DNA from: Prochlorococcus marinus str. MIT 9215
GTDB lineage: Bacteria; Cyanobacteriota; Cyanobacteriia; PCC-6307; Cyanobiaceae
DNA: 64,000 bases
Reading direction: 5' to 3'
NCBI RefSeq assembly: GCF_000018065.1
Contig: NC_009840.1
Span: 1,550,001-1,614,000, forward strand
Below the pieces are notes generated by a model that ran no database searches, was not told the origin of the DNA, and was given only the letters and a program-made list of their open reading frames with translations. The translations under genes and the position numbers were made by a program. This document shows positions 38,259 to 48,299 of the stretch, piece by piece; within the stretch, counting starts at the first letter, position 1; the number at the start of each line of letters is the position of its first letter.

Positions 38259-39779
38259 TTATTTATCCAAGCAGGCTAATGCTTTTAATATCCCCTTTGC
38301 TTTATTTATAGTCTCTTGATACTCATTTTCAGGAAAAGAATCAGCAACTATTCCAGCTCCTGCTTGCACTGACACATCATATTTACCATTTCTTGAGGGT
38401 TTAACTATCATAGTTCTAATTGTAATTGCGGTATTTAATGCACCATTAATATCAATAGATCCGTAAACACCAGCATAAGGTCCTCTAGCATCTTTTTCAA
38501 AATTCTTAATCAACTGCATAGCTCTTATTTTTGGCGCACCAGTCACTGTTCCGGCGGGAAAAGATGCTTTAAGCAAATCCCACACATCAGCATTATTTTG
38601 TAAGATTCCCTCAACCTCGCTAACTATATGCATAACATGTGAATATTTCTCAATAACCATTAAATCTTTGACCTTCACAGTACCAATTTCACAAACTCTT
38701 CCAAGATCATTTCTCCCAAGATCAATTAGCATTACATGCTCAGCTATCTCTTTTGGATCTTTTAATAAATCATTTTCTAATTCCAAGTCTTGTTGATTAT
38801 CAATACCTCTAGGTCTTGTGCCAGCTATTGGTCTTAAGCTAGCAACAATCTGATCATTTTTATTTTTTTTAGCTTTAACCATCACTTCAGGGCTTGAACC
38901 AATCAGATACCATGAACCAAAATCAAAAAACGACATATATGGAGATGGATTAACCATCCGCAAACTTCTATATAAATTAAAAGGATCATGATTGACTTTA
39001 GTTTGGAATCTCTGACTTATAACTATTTGAAAGATATCTCCCTTTCTTATATATTCTTTTGCAGAGAGAACTGCATCCTCAAAATCTTTTTTCTTCCAAT
39101 TACTCTCTAGATCTAAATTCAAATTCTCATTTTCATTCCAATCTAAAAATTCATTTTCTTTTAGTGGAACTTTCATTAAATTTCTTGTTTTCTGAATTTT
39201 AGAAATTGAGTTTAAAAACAACTCTTCACTCGAGAACTCTTTTGAAGAAGTTGTATCTGCATAAACCACTGCAGTAATACATCTTTTTATTTGGTCAAAA
39301 ACAACTAACTGATCAAAAAACATCCAGGAACCATAAGGAATATTGTTTTCTGGTATTTCATTTATTGGAACGCTTGGTTCTATTCGATTTATTAATTCAT
39401 AACCCCAAGAGCCATATAACTGTCCAATTGATGGTAAGTGATCAAGAATGGTTGACTTATATTCCTTTGTCCAACTTCTTAAAATATCAAAAGGGTCACC
39501 TTTATGTGTTTCAGTTTTGCCATCATTCCAAGTTTTAACTATCTCTTCTCCATTGCAAACTGCCTCCCAAAGAGGTTTAGTAGCAATAATACTCCACCTA
39601 CCTAAACTTTCCCCACCTTCAACAGATTCAAGAAAAACGCCATGGGAATCTTTTGTGGATAATTTTAACCAAGTTGACAATGGAGTCTCTAAATCTGCTG
39701 GCCAAGTTTGAATGATAGGTATAAAATTTTTACCATCTTTGTAAGCTTTTAAAAAACTATCTTTCTGTGAGCTGCTCAT
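38259..39779 (-). CDS. trpE: anthranilate synthase component I
   Basis: TrpE of 506 residues, turning chorismate into anthranilate with ammonia from TrpG. The chorismate-binding half holds [33 protein letters not shown]-like residues ([14 protein letters not shown]), and [12 protein letters not shown]. The N-terminal part with [17 protein letters not shown] forms the tryptophan feedback pocket. No glutamine amidotransferase is fused. It is followed directly by gshA. Confidence 0.95.
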   Translation of the reverse strand: [506 protein letters not shown]

Positions 39780-39838
39780 ATTTATAATTTCAACTCAAAT
39801 TATAATTATTTTCTTTTTTTATATCAACTTTAAGGGAG

Positions 39839-40261
39839 TTAATCAAAAGTATTCTTAGTTGTAAATTTCAAACCAGCTGGATTAGGATTTTCACCTATTC
39901 TTCTCGGATTATGACCTACTTTCTCTCTACCTTCATTTACTTTTTCAGAAAAAACACCATCTTTTGGGTGTAAAAATTCAATATCCCCACCTGGGAAAAT
40001 TCGGTAGATTTTAAAATCTTCAATTCTTGGTTTGAAGGCTCTTAATTGTGTGCCCAATGCAAGGCATTGTTCTTTTCTTGCAAAGTACATTAAATTATCA
40101 CCTTCATGCATAATAGCCGCTCCGCCGGTGGGCAATTCAAATGCTTGTTCCTTTGAACTTTTCCATACGATTGCATATTTTTCTTCGGTTTCTGCTGAGT
40201 TTAATAAACCCCCAGTGCTTCCTATATGCTTTGGAAATTGACCAACTAAAGTTTCAGTCAT
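39839..40261 (-). CDS. psaD: photosystem I subunit II (PsaD)
   Basis: PsaD of 140 residues, the stromal subunit that docks ferredoxin on photosystem I. Key blocks are ATGGAAIM-like ([30 protein letters not shown]) and [24 protein letters not shown], then [13 protein letters not shown]. An AAGG just before the ATG could serve as a ribosome binding site, which is rare in this window. Upstream AT-rich DNA contains a possible -10 at 40281-40286. Confidence 0.97.
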   Translation of the reverse strand: MTETLVGQFPKHIGSTGGLLNSAETEEKYAIVWKSSKEQAFELPTGGAAIMHEGDNLMYFARKEQCLALGTQLRAFKPRIEDFKIYRIFPGGDIEFLHPKDGVFSEKVNEGREKVGHNPRRIGENPNPAGLKFTTKNTFD

Positions 40262-40280
40262 CCTTTATTTTGAGTTATTT

Positions 40281-40286
40281 ATAATA
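40281..40286 (-). promoter_or_regulatory. possible -10 element of psaD
   Basis: The minus strand reads TATTAT 20 bases before the psaD ATG. It would give a very short leader. The surroundings are so AT-rich that other hexamers fit as well. Confidence 0.25.
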
Positions 40287-40372
40287 AGAAATTAGCATTC
40301 AAATTTTGCAAAATTCTGCATTTACATGAAATTTTCTACATTATTTAATATATTTAAAATTTATTTCGCATT

Positions 40373-41737
40373 TTACTTTGAATCTGAAATCGGAAAAAAT
40401 ACTGTCAAACCTGTATCTCGCCTTTTTGTGACATGCCCTCCTAAACTAGCTAACAACTTTTGAGTAGCATTTTGACTTAGTTGTAAACTACCTGTTTGAG
40501 GGTTCCAATTTAAAACAGGTCCAATATCAGAACCGATATCTTTTTTTAGAATTTCTTTTTGATTTCTTTCTAATTTCTGTATTTTCAATTCAAGTTTAAG
40601 TTTTTGACCAGCTGGTCTTAATTCTAAAATTAAAGTACTACCTTCTTTTAAACCTCTAGTATTTTTATCAATTAATCCACTTAACATTAATTCTAATTTT
40701 TCAGAATCACTCAAAATTTGAGGAAGTTGATTAGGGATATCAATCTTTAAAGAAATCCCGCGTCGATTTAATTGTTTATTCCATAAAGGAGAAAGCTTTT
40801 TAAAAATTTCGGCTAAATTAATTTTTGCCAAGTTATTTAAAGAAGTCACTTCATTACTCACCAATTCTGCTGCATTAAAGATTAATCCAAACCTATCAAT
40901 TTGTTCATTACATTCATTATCTATTTGAATTAAACGATTTTTCATTGATTCGTCCATCTTATATTTTTTTAAAGTAGAACTTATAAGGGTTCTTATTGTT
41001 GCCAAAGGAGTTCTTACTTCATGAGATATTGCACGTAATAATTTTGCTTCAGTTATTTGCACTTTTTTTTCATCGTTTTTTACAGAATTCTGAATGTTAC
41101 GGTTTGGCGCTATACTTGCCAATTTTGCTGATAATATTGGCCAAAATAACTGTTCAAATTGATTATTAATATTAAGGTTTCCTAAATTATTGATTGCATT
41201 ACGAAATTTTACTCCTTCCTCATAATTTTCTTGATTTAATTTTGCATGCATTAATTCAATTGAAAGTTTTAGGCTTTCTTCATCACACTTCATTAATAGA
41301 ATTTTCTTATCTTTTTCTCCAGCAATTGATAATATGCATTGAAAATTTGGGGTGATTATCATCAAAAAAGGTTCATAACCATCTTCTTGACAAAGATTTA
41401 AGACTTTATAATTACTAACTAATTCAAAATCTTTTTTTATCTTGTCTGTATTATTGACTGGTAAAAAACCTGCATTCTCATTTTGAAAGTATGGGAAACC
41501 CTCTGGAGACCAAAGCCATCCATGAAGTTGATTTAAAAATTTCTTATCATTAAATGCTGGCAAAGGAGAAGCAACCCAAATCCCTCCCTGTTTATAATTC
41601 TTAGATAGGAAATCTTTTTGAATAACTTCTAAAGAAGCCCACCACATTCTTCTGGATGTATCATCATTCACATATACAGTTTGAAGCCCTTTTATCAAAA
41701 GGTCTTGAATTTTTTTTATAGTTATTTGTGATTTCAT
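40373..41737 (-). CDS. sensor histidine kinase with degenerate ATPase part
   Basis: A 454-residue soluble kinase-like protein. Residues 1-200 are an unrecognised sensor region without membrane helices. The phosphoacceptor is H239 in ISHEVRTPLATIRT, followed by the dimer helix. The ATPase domain is poor: the N-box reads LELMLSGLIDKNTRG and a clear DxGxG G1 box is not seen; only the end TGLTVFFPI resembles a G2 region. It overlaps the rodA stop by one base. No response regulator is adjacent. Confidence 0.75.
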   Translation of the reverse strand: MKSQITIKKIQDLLIKGLQTVYVNDDTSRRMWWASLEVIQKDFLSKNYKQGGIWVASPLPAFNDKKFLNQLHGWLWSPEGFPYFQNENAGFLPVNNTDKIKKDFELVSNYKVLNLCQEDGYEPFLMIITPNFQCILSIAGEKDKKILLMKCDEESLKLSIELMHAKLNQENYEEGVKFRNAINNLGNLNINNQFEQLFWPILSAKLASIAPNRNIQNSVKNDEKKVQITEAKLLRAISHEVRTPLATIRTLISSTLKKYKMDESMKNRLIQIDNECNEQIDRFGLIFNAAELVSNEVTSLNNLAKINLAEIFKKLSPLWNKQLNRRGISLKIDIPNQLPQILSDSEKLELMLSGLIDKNTRGLKEGSTLILELRPAGQKLKLELKIQKLERNQKEILKKDIGSDIGPVLNWNPQTGSLQLSQNATQKLLASLGGHVTKRRDTGLTVFFPISDSK

Positions 41738-43008
41738 TAACTTCTTAGTGATCTAGAACGTTTCAATATAGATAAAACAAATCCAATAGATATAAAATTA
41801 GTCAGCAATGATGTTCGTCCATAGCTCATAAATGGAAGGGGAATTCCAGTAACTGGTCCTAATCCAATAGTCATAAACAAATTAATAATTATTTGGAATA
41901 AAAAAGTTGAGGCTATTCCAATAACGATCAGAGATTCAAAGTTAGTTCTCGCAATTGTGGCAGTATTAATAAGTTTTTTAATCAAAAAAAAGAACAAAAA
42001 TAAAACTATCAAGCACCCCACAAAACCCAATTCTTCCCCTAGAGCACTGAATATAAAATCAGTATGTTGTTCTGGTATAAATTGTAAATTAGTCAGCTTA
42101 CCTTGTAGTAAACCAGTTCCAAATAGCCCTCCAGAACCAATTGCAATTTGACTTTGTATCAAATGATATCCACCACCTAATGGATCTCTATTTGGATCTA
42201 AAAATAAAACTAATCTATCTTTTTGATATTCTTTTAAGCCATATTGCCACAAAATTGGTGTCAATTTTGCCACTAATAAATGGAACGAAATAGCGATAGC
42301 AGAAAAAATAATTTTCTTTTTCGAAGATCTATAAGCAAGATATCCTATAAAAGGAATCCAGAAAATAAGAAGAGTTGTTAAGGTTAAGTACAGTATAGAA
42401 GTGAAAAGACAAAACACTATTATCAAAATCCACTCTATGGGCATTTGCGACCAATAGAGCATCACACCTGTCAAAACAAGTAAAACTAAAGAGGTTCCTA
42501 AGTCCGGCTGAAAAAAAATTAATAACCAAGGAATAACTACTACTAATAAAGGCAATACTAAATCCCTTATTGTTAAAATTCTTTTTTTGTCTAGTACTAA
42601 AGCAAGAGTTAATACTGTACTTAGTTTAGCTACCTCTGAAGGCTGAAAAGAAAAGATGCCCAAGTTTAACCATCTTTGAGCTCCAGAAATTGATATCCCA
42701 AAAAAATAAATTAGTAATAAGGATATTAAAGTACACAAATAAAATGGGAGCAAATACTTTCTAAGTCTCTCTAACGGTACAAAAGAAATAAAAAATGCTA
42801 AAAAATAACCTAAAAAACCAGTTAGGATATGACCTGAATAATTCGATACTAAAAAATCACCTTGAATACTTTTTATCAAAAAACCCGAAATAATCACCAA
42901 AAACAATGGGATTATAAGTAATGGAGAAAATAAAAAACCTCTATTAAAGTTGTCTTTTTTTAGTAAAAATCCTCTCTTATTTAATAAAGAAATTCTCCTA
43001 AACATCAA
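41737..43008 (-). CDS. rodA: RodA/FtsW/SpoVE family glycan polymerase
   Basis: A SEDS protein of 423 residues with about ten membrane helices. Signatures are SGAQRWLNLGIFSFQPSEVAKL and, near the end, GIPLPFMSYGRTSLLTN, with the catalytic aspartate expected in FFQPDLGTSLV. RodA polymerises peptidoglycan during cell elongation with a class B PBP; FtsW does so in division. Assignment to RodA rests on overall resemblance. It abuts mrp upstream and the kinase downstream. Confidence 0.88.
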   Translation of the reverse strand: MMFRRISLLNKRGFLLKKDNFNRGFLFSPLLIIPLFLVIISGFLIKSIQGDFLVSNYSGHILTGFLGYFLAFFISFVPLERLRKYLLPFYLCTLISLLLIYFFGISISGAQRWLNLGIFSFQPSEVAKLSTVLTLALVLDKKRILTIRDLVLPLLVVVIPWLLIFFQPDLGTSLVLLVLTGVMLYWSQMPIEWILIIVFCLFTSILYLTLTTLLIFWIPFIGYLAYRSSKKKIIFSAIAISFHLLVAKLTPILWQYGLKEYQKDRLVLFLDPNRDPLGGGYHLIQSQIAIGSGGLFGTGLLQGKLTNLQFIPEQHTDFIFSALGEELGFVGCLIVLFLFFFLIKKLINTATIARTNFESLIVIGIASTFLFQIIINLFMTIGLGPVTGIPLPFMSYGRTSLLTNFISIGFVLSILKRSRSLRS

Positions 43009-44079
43009 TTATCTATTAACAAATTGATTCTTAATTAATTGAGCTAGATTACTAAATGCAATCGAACTTTGTTTATTGGGCTGGCTTATTGAGATTGGCA
43101 CGCCTTTATTACTTTCATCAACGAGAGGTATTTCAATAGGAATTTGTGCTAATAATGGTAAATCATTTTCTTTAGCTAATGTTTGCCCACCACCTTTACC
43201 AAAAATTTCATATTTTTTACTTGGCATATCTGGCGGAATAAATACTGACATATTTTCTACAATTCCCAGTAAACGCACTCCGAGTTGTTTAAACATTGCT
43301 AATCCTCTCCTTGCATCTTGCAAAGATACTTGTTGAGGAGTAGTGACAACAATAGCTCCAGAAATAGGAACAGATTGAGAAAGGGATATTTGAGCATCTC
43401 CCGTTCCTGGAGGCAAGTCAATAACCAAAAAATCAAGATTATTCCATTCAACTTGGTACAAAAATTGTCGGATAATACTATTAAGCATTGGCCCTCTCCA
43501 TATAACTGGCTGACCTTCTTCTATGAGGAAACCCATTGATACCAATGAAATTCCATATTTATTTATTGGTATTAACCTTTGATCAGTGCCAGTACCTTCT
43601 GTAACCTTTGGATTTTGTTCTGCAACCCCCATCATTGAGGGAGTATTAGGTCCATATATATCCGCATCCAGCAAACCAGTTTTTAAACCTAATTTAGCTA
43701 GAGAACAAGCAAGATTAACTGCAATGGTACTTTTTCCAACTCCACCTTTACCACTGCTAACAGCTATTATATGTTGAATCCCATCAATCTTCTGCAACTC
43801 TGGAGCATTACTTTGAGTTTCAGATTCTGTTTTGGAGGGATTATTATCTACCTCTATTTGAACATCATCAACATCTTCAAAATCAAGTAGTACTTTTCTT
43901 ACCTCTTGTACAATTCTATCTCTCTGAGAATTTGCGAATGAGGGTAATGATAATGTTACGATTACTCTCGGTATAGATACTCTTACGTTTTTAATCCAAG
44001 TCAATTCAATTACATTTTTCTGTGATCCAGCATCTAAAACTTTTTGTAAGGCAAAATTCGCATCTTCTATTGTGGTCAT
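43009..44079 (-). CDS. Mrp/ApbC-type iron-sulfur carrier ATPase
   Basis: A 356-residue P-loop protein of the Mrp/NBP35 family. An N-terminal MIP18-like domain (1-80) precedes the deviant Walker A SSGKGGVGKST (108-118) and the later FLVIDLPPGTGD. The usual CxxC that bridges a cluster after ENMS is absent (ENMSVFIPPD), as I expect in cyanobacterial members. It probably delivers iron-sulfur clusters. It ends exactly where rodA begins. Confidence 0.9.
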   Translation of the reverse strand: MTTIEDANFALQKVLDAGSQKNVIELTWIKNVRVSIPRVIVTLSLPSFANSQRDRIVQEVRKVLLDFEDVDDVQIEVDNNPSKTESETQSNAPELQKIDGIQHIIAVSSGKGGVGKSTIAVNLACSLAKLGLKTGLLDADIYGPNTPSMMGVAEQNPKVTEGTGTDQRLIPINKYGISLVSMGFLIEEGQPVIWRGPMLNSIIRQFLYQVEWNNLDFLVIDLPPGTGDAQISLSQSVPISGAIVVTTPQQVSLQDARRGLAMFKQLGVRLLGIVENMSVFIPPDMPSKKYEIFGKGGGQTLAKENDLPLLAQIPIEIPLVDESNKGVPISISQPNKQSSIAFSNLAQLIKNQFVNR

Positions 44080-44238
44080 TAAACTTTTGAATATTTTAAC
44101 AAGGTAGTCGACTGTTTAAAAGATTAAGAACTATGTCGAACTATCAAATAATAGGCAATAAGGACCCCCTAAGAGAAATTATAAAGGGAAACTTATAATT
44201 AACCAGAAAAATTTTTTTCACCAAGATTTATAAAATAA

Positions 44239-45267
44239 ATGTTCAAAGAACCTCCTAAAAACTCGAGAGAAAAAACTAAAAATCTCTTATTAACTCTGCA
44301 AAACAAAATTTGTTCAGGACTTGAGAACATAGATGAAAAAGGGAAATTCATAGAGGAATCATGGATAAGAGATGAAGGGGGGGGTGGTAGATCAAGAGTA
44401 TTGAAAAATGGTTCTATTTTTGAGCAGGCAGGAGTAAATTTCTCTGAAGTACAAGGTAAGGAATTACCTCAATCTATTGTCTCTCAGAGGCCCGAAGCAA
44501 AAGGTCATGAATGGTTCGCTACAGGAACTTCTATGGTGTTGCATCCTAAGAATCCCTATATTCCTACAGTTCATCTGAATTATCGATATTTCGAAGCTGG
44601 TCCTGTTTGGTGGTTCGGAGGAGGTGCAGACTTAACCCCTTTTTATCCTTATCTTTCAGATGTGAGGAATTTTCATAATGAGCATAAAAAAGCTTGCGAG
44701 AAGGTTGATAATGATTTGCATAAAGTATTCAAACCATGGTGTGATGAATATTTCTTCTTGAAGCATAGAAATGAATCTAGAGGCATAGGAGGTATTTTTT
44801 ATGATTATCAAGATGGCTCAGGCAATATCTATAGAGGAAATAATCAAAATGGAGAGGCATCAAAAGCTTCGCAAAGTATTAGCAAATCTAATTTAAATTG
44901 GGATAATTTATTTTCTTTAGCGGAAAACTGTGGGCAAGCATTCCTCCCTTCGTATTTACCCATTATTGAAAAAAGAGCTTCTCAAACATATTCTTCGCGG
45001 GAAAGAGAATTTCAGCTATATCGAAGAGGTAGATATGTCGAATTCAATTTAGTTTGGGATAGAGGGACGATTTTTGGACTACAAACAAACGGCAGAACTG
45101 AATCTATATTAATGTCCTTACCACCTTTAGCCAGGTGGGAATATGGATATAAGGCTAAAAAGGGTTCTAGGGAGGAATTTCTAACATCAATTTTTACAAA
45201 ACCCCAAGATTGGTTAGATGATAAAGACTTAGAGAAATTCTGTTTAGAGAATAATATCTTTGATTAA
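44239..45267 (+). CDS. hemF: oxygen-dependent coproporphyrinogen III oxidase
   Basis: HemF of 342 residues, decarboxylating coproporphyrinogen III with oxygen on the way to heme, chlorophyll and bilins. Signatures include [35 protein letters not shown], and the C-terminal [28 protein letters not shown]. It is read away from mrp across a 159-base spacer and ends convergent with the next gene. Confidence 0.97.
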
Positions 45268-45295
45268 AAATTATCAAAAAACTTTTTAAAGTATA

Positions 45296-45853
45296 TTAAA
45301 TAGGTGTTTTAAATAACGAACCGTCACTTTTCAATTTAAGTTTTTCTCCTAGTTCATTTTCTAAAGAGATTAATTCATCTCTATGTGCTCTTAATCGCAT
45401 AAAAGTTGAATCATTTTCATTTTCGTTGATCAATCTTAATTCAAATTTCTCCTCTCTTGCTGATTTCTTAAAATAAATAATGCCAGACAAAGGGCCGCCA
45501 ACTAATCCTAAAAGAATAGGCCACCAACCTAATTCAGGATATATTTGAATAATTACTAATCCCAAAGCACAAGAACCAAAACCGCCAAGAAAGCCTAAAA
45601 AAATTGCTAAAAATTTACTAGAAACAACTTGTCCCTTAAATATTAAAATTCTTTGTTCAAAATCTCCTCCTGTTTGCTTCCATCCCCTCAAATTAAGCCA
45701 TTGACATAAATCATTTAGAACCTTAACTGGCTGTTGCGAAGATGAAATCTCAACAATGGTTGTTCTATCTTTACTAGAAGCCCTAAGAAAAAAAAATAAT
45801 CCTATGGCCAAAAGAATTGTCAGTAAAAGTGTTGAATTTAAGGAAGAGGACAT
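45296..45853 (-). CDS. probable complex C cofactor assembly protein (CCB-like)
   Basis: A 185-residue membrane protein. It has an N-terminal helix (LLLTILLAIGLFFFLRA), a soluble stretch with LCQWLNLRGWKQTG, two more helices (about 83-105 and 110-127), and a C-terminal tail containing RAHRDELISLENELG. This order resembles the cyanobacterial 'cofactor assembly of complex C' proteins, related to CCB factors that attach heme c(i) to cytochrome b6. I am moderately sure of the family, less of the role. Confidence 0.6.
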   Translation of the reverse strand: MSSSLNSTLLLTILLAIGLFFFLRASSKDRTTIVEISSSQQPVKVLNDLCQWLNLRGWKQTGGDFEQRILIFKGQVVSSKFLAIFLGFLGGFGSCALGLVIIQIYPELGWWPILLGLVGGPLSGIIYFKKSAREEKFELRLINENENDSTFMRLRAHRDELISLENELGEKLKLKSDGSLFKTPI

Positions 45854-46015
45854 TAAATAATTTTTTCTAGTAACTCAAAAGGAAAATTAAAAATTTTATC
45901 ATATTATAATTTTTGAGATTTATTCTGTAAAATAACACTTATAAAAAAATTCTTAATTAAATAAAATCTTAAATAATATTCTAAGATCTTAAATTATTTA
46001 AAATACTTGTTAAAA

Positions 46016-46651
46016 ATGATTCTTGAAAATAAAAATATTGATTTTTTTTATAACGATTTAACATCAGATTTATACAATCTTTATAAAAACTCATCCTTCT
46101 TAGCTATCGACACTGAAGCAATGGGTTTAATTCATGGAAGAGATAGACTTTGTTTAGTACAAATATGTAATGAATTTGGTAGAACATCCTGTATAAAAAT
46201 CGAACTTAATACATCTTCTTCTACTCATTTAAAAGCACTTCTTGAAGATGAAAAAATTACTAAAATATTTCACTATGCGAGATTTGATGTAGCAGCTCTA
46301 AAATGTAATCTTGAAATTAATACAAAAAATATTTTTTGTACAAAAATTGCCAGCAAGTTGGCAAGAACATATACAAATAAACACGGTTTAAAAGACTTAA
46401 TAAATGAATTATTAGGTATAGAACTCGACAAAAGCTCGCAAAGTAGTGATTGGGGTAGCAACGAAGATTTAACAAAAGAACAATTAGATTATGCAGCAAA
46501 TGATGTTAGATATTTAATTGAAGCCATGCATAAATTAAAAGTGATCTTAAAAAGAGAGAATAGATATGAATTAGCTCAAAAATGTTTCGAAACAGTTTCT
46601 GTACATGCTGATTTAGACATACTAAAATTCTCAAATATATTTGAACATTAA
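46016..46651 (+). CDS. ribonuclease D-like 3'-5' exonuclease
   Basis: A 211-residue DEDDy exonuclease from the ATG at 46016; a TTG at 46007 would add 3 residues. Exo I is FLAIDTEAMGL, Exo II is IFHYARFDVAAL, and Exo III is YAANDVRYL with the tyrosine. The HRDC domains of E. coli RNase D are missing, giving a short single-domain enzyme, probably for tRNA or rRNA 3' trimming. Confidence 0.9.
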   Translation: MILENKNIDFFYNDLTSDLYNLYKNSSFLAIDTEAMGLIHGRDRLCLVQICNEFGRTSCIKIELNTSSSTHLKALLEDEKITKIFHYARFDVAALKCNLEINTKNIFCTKIASKLARTYTNKHGLKDLINELLGIELDKSSQSSDWGSNEDLTKEQLDYAANDVRYLIEAMHKLKVILKRENRYELAQKCFETVSVHADLDILKFSNIFEH

Positions 46652-46654
46652 GAA

Positions 46655-46921
46655 TCAATCTTCAGTTAAAAAATTATCTTCACCATCAAGAGTTTCCATA
46701 AGCTTATCAAGTATTCTTGATGAACTAAATTTATCTCCATCATTTTTTTCACAAATTTCTAAGACATTTTGCGCAACTTGTATTTTTTCTTGAATAGTTT
46801 TCGAACCTTCTTTTGCAATTTGAATTTCTACTTTCTTTTTAGCAGAAGATAAGCTTATACTCATAAGTTTTGCGATCTCTGCGCATATTTTTAGATATTG
46901 CCGATCATTTATTGGATACAT
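46655..46921 (-). CDS. conserved hypothetical protein
   Basis: An 88-residue soluble, helical, charged protein (for example LSSAKKKVEIQIAKEGSKTIQEKIQVAQNVLEI), acidic at its C-terminus (LDGEDNFLTED). No domain recognised. It ends 3 bases from the RNase D stop on the other strand. Codon use matches its neighbours and it looks like a real picocyanobacterial gene. Confidence 0.6.
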   Translation of the reverse strand: MYPINDRQYLKICAEIAKLMSISLSSAKKKVEIQIAKEGSKTIQEKIQVAQNVLEICEKNDGDKFSSSRILDKLMETLDGEDNFLTED

Positions 46922-46956
46922 AAAAGAATTAATAATTAATAAGTTAGTACCATTTA

Positions 46957-48186
46957 CTAAGATAACAAATTAAGGTTTATGGAATCTGCGATTTTCTTAC
47001 TTGCTCCTGATTTCCCCATTCTTTTTTTTCCAATTTTTGCTTGCTCTAACCTATTAACTTTTTCTTTCAAAAGTAAACTTAAACGTTTTAAAAGAATTTT
47101 TTTGTTCTTGCAAACTAAAACACTACCTCCCAATAATCGTGATTGCCTCTTTGCAAATGATTTTGTAAATTGCGGTCCAGGCCCCGGGAGAGAAAGAGAT
47201 GGAATTCCAAGGCCAGCAATTTGCTCTGTAGCAGTTCCTGCATTTGACAAGCCAACTTCTGCCATATTGGCCCATAAATTGAATTTACCTTTTCCAATCA
47301 CTACATATTGATCTTTCTTTTTCCAAACTGAATCTTCCTCAATGTGAAATTTAACTTTACTTTGTTTTTTAAAACCATATTTTTTTAAATAACTTTGAAT
47401 TTGAATCACATTCGCATTAATACTCAAAGGCAAAAGTATTACTAAATCGTTTGATAAATAAAAATCTTGCAAACAATTAAGAAAATTATCAAGATTTTTT
47501 AATGCTTCTGGGTATCTACTTCCAGCTAATAAAATAATCCTTTTAAAAGAAATAATATTTGATATCTTATCATTTTTTACATTAACAAAATCCATCATTG
47601 GATTACCTAAGTATTTTGCATCAATATTTTTTTTATTCAAATTATTAGCTGTGAGTTGATCTCTCATAATTAAATTTTTGCATCTTGGAGATTTCATTAA
47701 AAACATTTCCCATGGATCCCATTCAGAACCTTTTAACTTATGATAAAAATCGCTTAAACCCCACCCAGGCCCATTACTCCATGTATGATCACTTTTTGGA
47801 GTTCCAATAAAACTAAATTCGCATTCTGAACTCCAAGCATAAAGTAATGGCAAGAAATCGCCTACTGCGATAATTCTGCAGTTATTTTTTGACTTTTGTT
47901 TTACTAGTAAAAAATTTCTCAAATTATCAATTAAAAATCCTGCGAATAAATCAAGCAAAAATCCCTTCAGACTTTGATTACTAAAACCTCCACTAGGAAG
48001 CTCTTTTGAATATCCTATTTTACGAAAATTCTTTGATTTTATGAAATTAAACGCATCTCCATTTCCTACTAGAGGTAAAACTTCAATATTTTTATTTTTT
48101 ATTTTTTTTATTAATCTTTTTATTATTTCCGATGTAATTACATCTTCTCCATGACCATTACATATAAATAATAGAGAATGAGACAC
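46957..48186 (-). CDS. lipid-A-disaccharide synthase-related protein
   Basis: A glycosyltransferase-like protein of about 409 residues. I place the start at GTG 48186 (MSHSLLFICNGHGEDV); TTG at 48219 is the alternative. The open frame continues to 48369, but that stretch is antisense to tRNA-Cys and cannot be real coding. Motifs: NGHGEDVITSEI at the start, IGTPKSDHTW, and near the end GLSNAGTATEQIAGLGIPSLSLPGPGPQF, an LpxB-like sugar-nucleotide site. It belongs to the cyanobacterial LpxB-related family of unknown acceptor. Confidence 0.8.
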   Translation of the reverse strand: MSHSLLFICNGHGEDVITSEIIKRLIKKIKNKNIEVLPLVGNGDAFNFIKSKNFRKIGYSKELPSGGFSNQSLKGFLLDLFAGFLIDNLRNFLLVKQKSKNNCRIIAVGDFLPLLYAWSSECEFSFIGTPKSDHTWSNGPGWGLSDFYHKLKGSEWDPWEMFLMKSPRCKNLIMRDQLTANNLNKKNIDAKYLGNPMMDFVNVKNDKISNIISFKRIILLAGSRYPEALKNLDNFLNCLQDFYLSNDLVILLPLSINANVIQIQSYLKKYGFKKQSKVKFHIEEDSVWKKKDQYVVIGKGKFNLWANMAEVGLSNAGTATEQIAGLGIPSLSLPGPGPQFTKSFAKRQSRLLGGSVLVCKNKKILLKRLSLLLKEKVNRLEQAKIGKKRMGKSGASKKIADSINLNLLS

Positions 48187-48228
48187 CTTACTGTTAAGAT
48201 CATAAAAAGACTCATTCAAATCTTTTTC

Positions 48229-48299
48229 GGCGGCATGGCCAAGTGGTAAGGCAGAGGATTGCAAATCCTTTATCCCCAGTTCGAATCTGGGTGCCGCCT
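48229..48299 (+). tRNA. tRNA-Cys(GCA)
   Basis: A 71-nt cloverleaf: acceptor GGCGGCA pairs with TGCCGCC, the D arm holds AAGTGGTAAGGC, the anticodon stem AGGAT/ATCCT encloses loop TGCAA with anticodon GCA, the T-loop is TTCGAAT, and the discriminator is T, as required for cysteine. CCA is not encoded. Confidence 0.95.

Noticed and set aside
46979-47311. 110-codon plus-strand frame
   Set aside because: Antisense to the clear LpxB-related coding sequence and not protein-like on its own.
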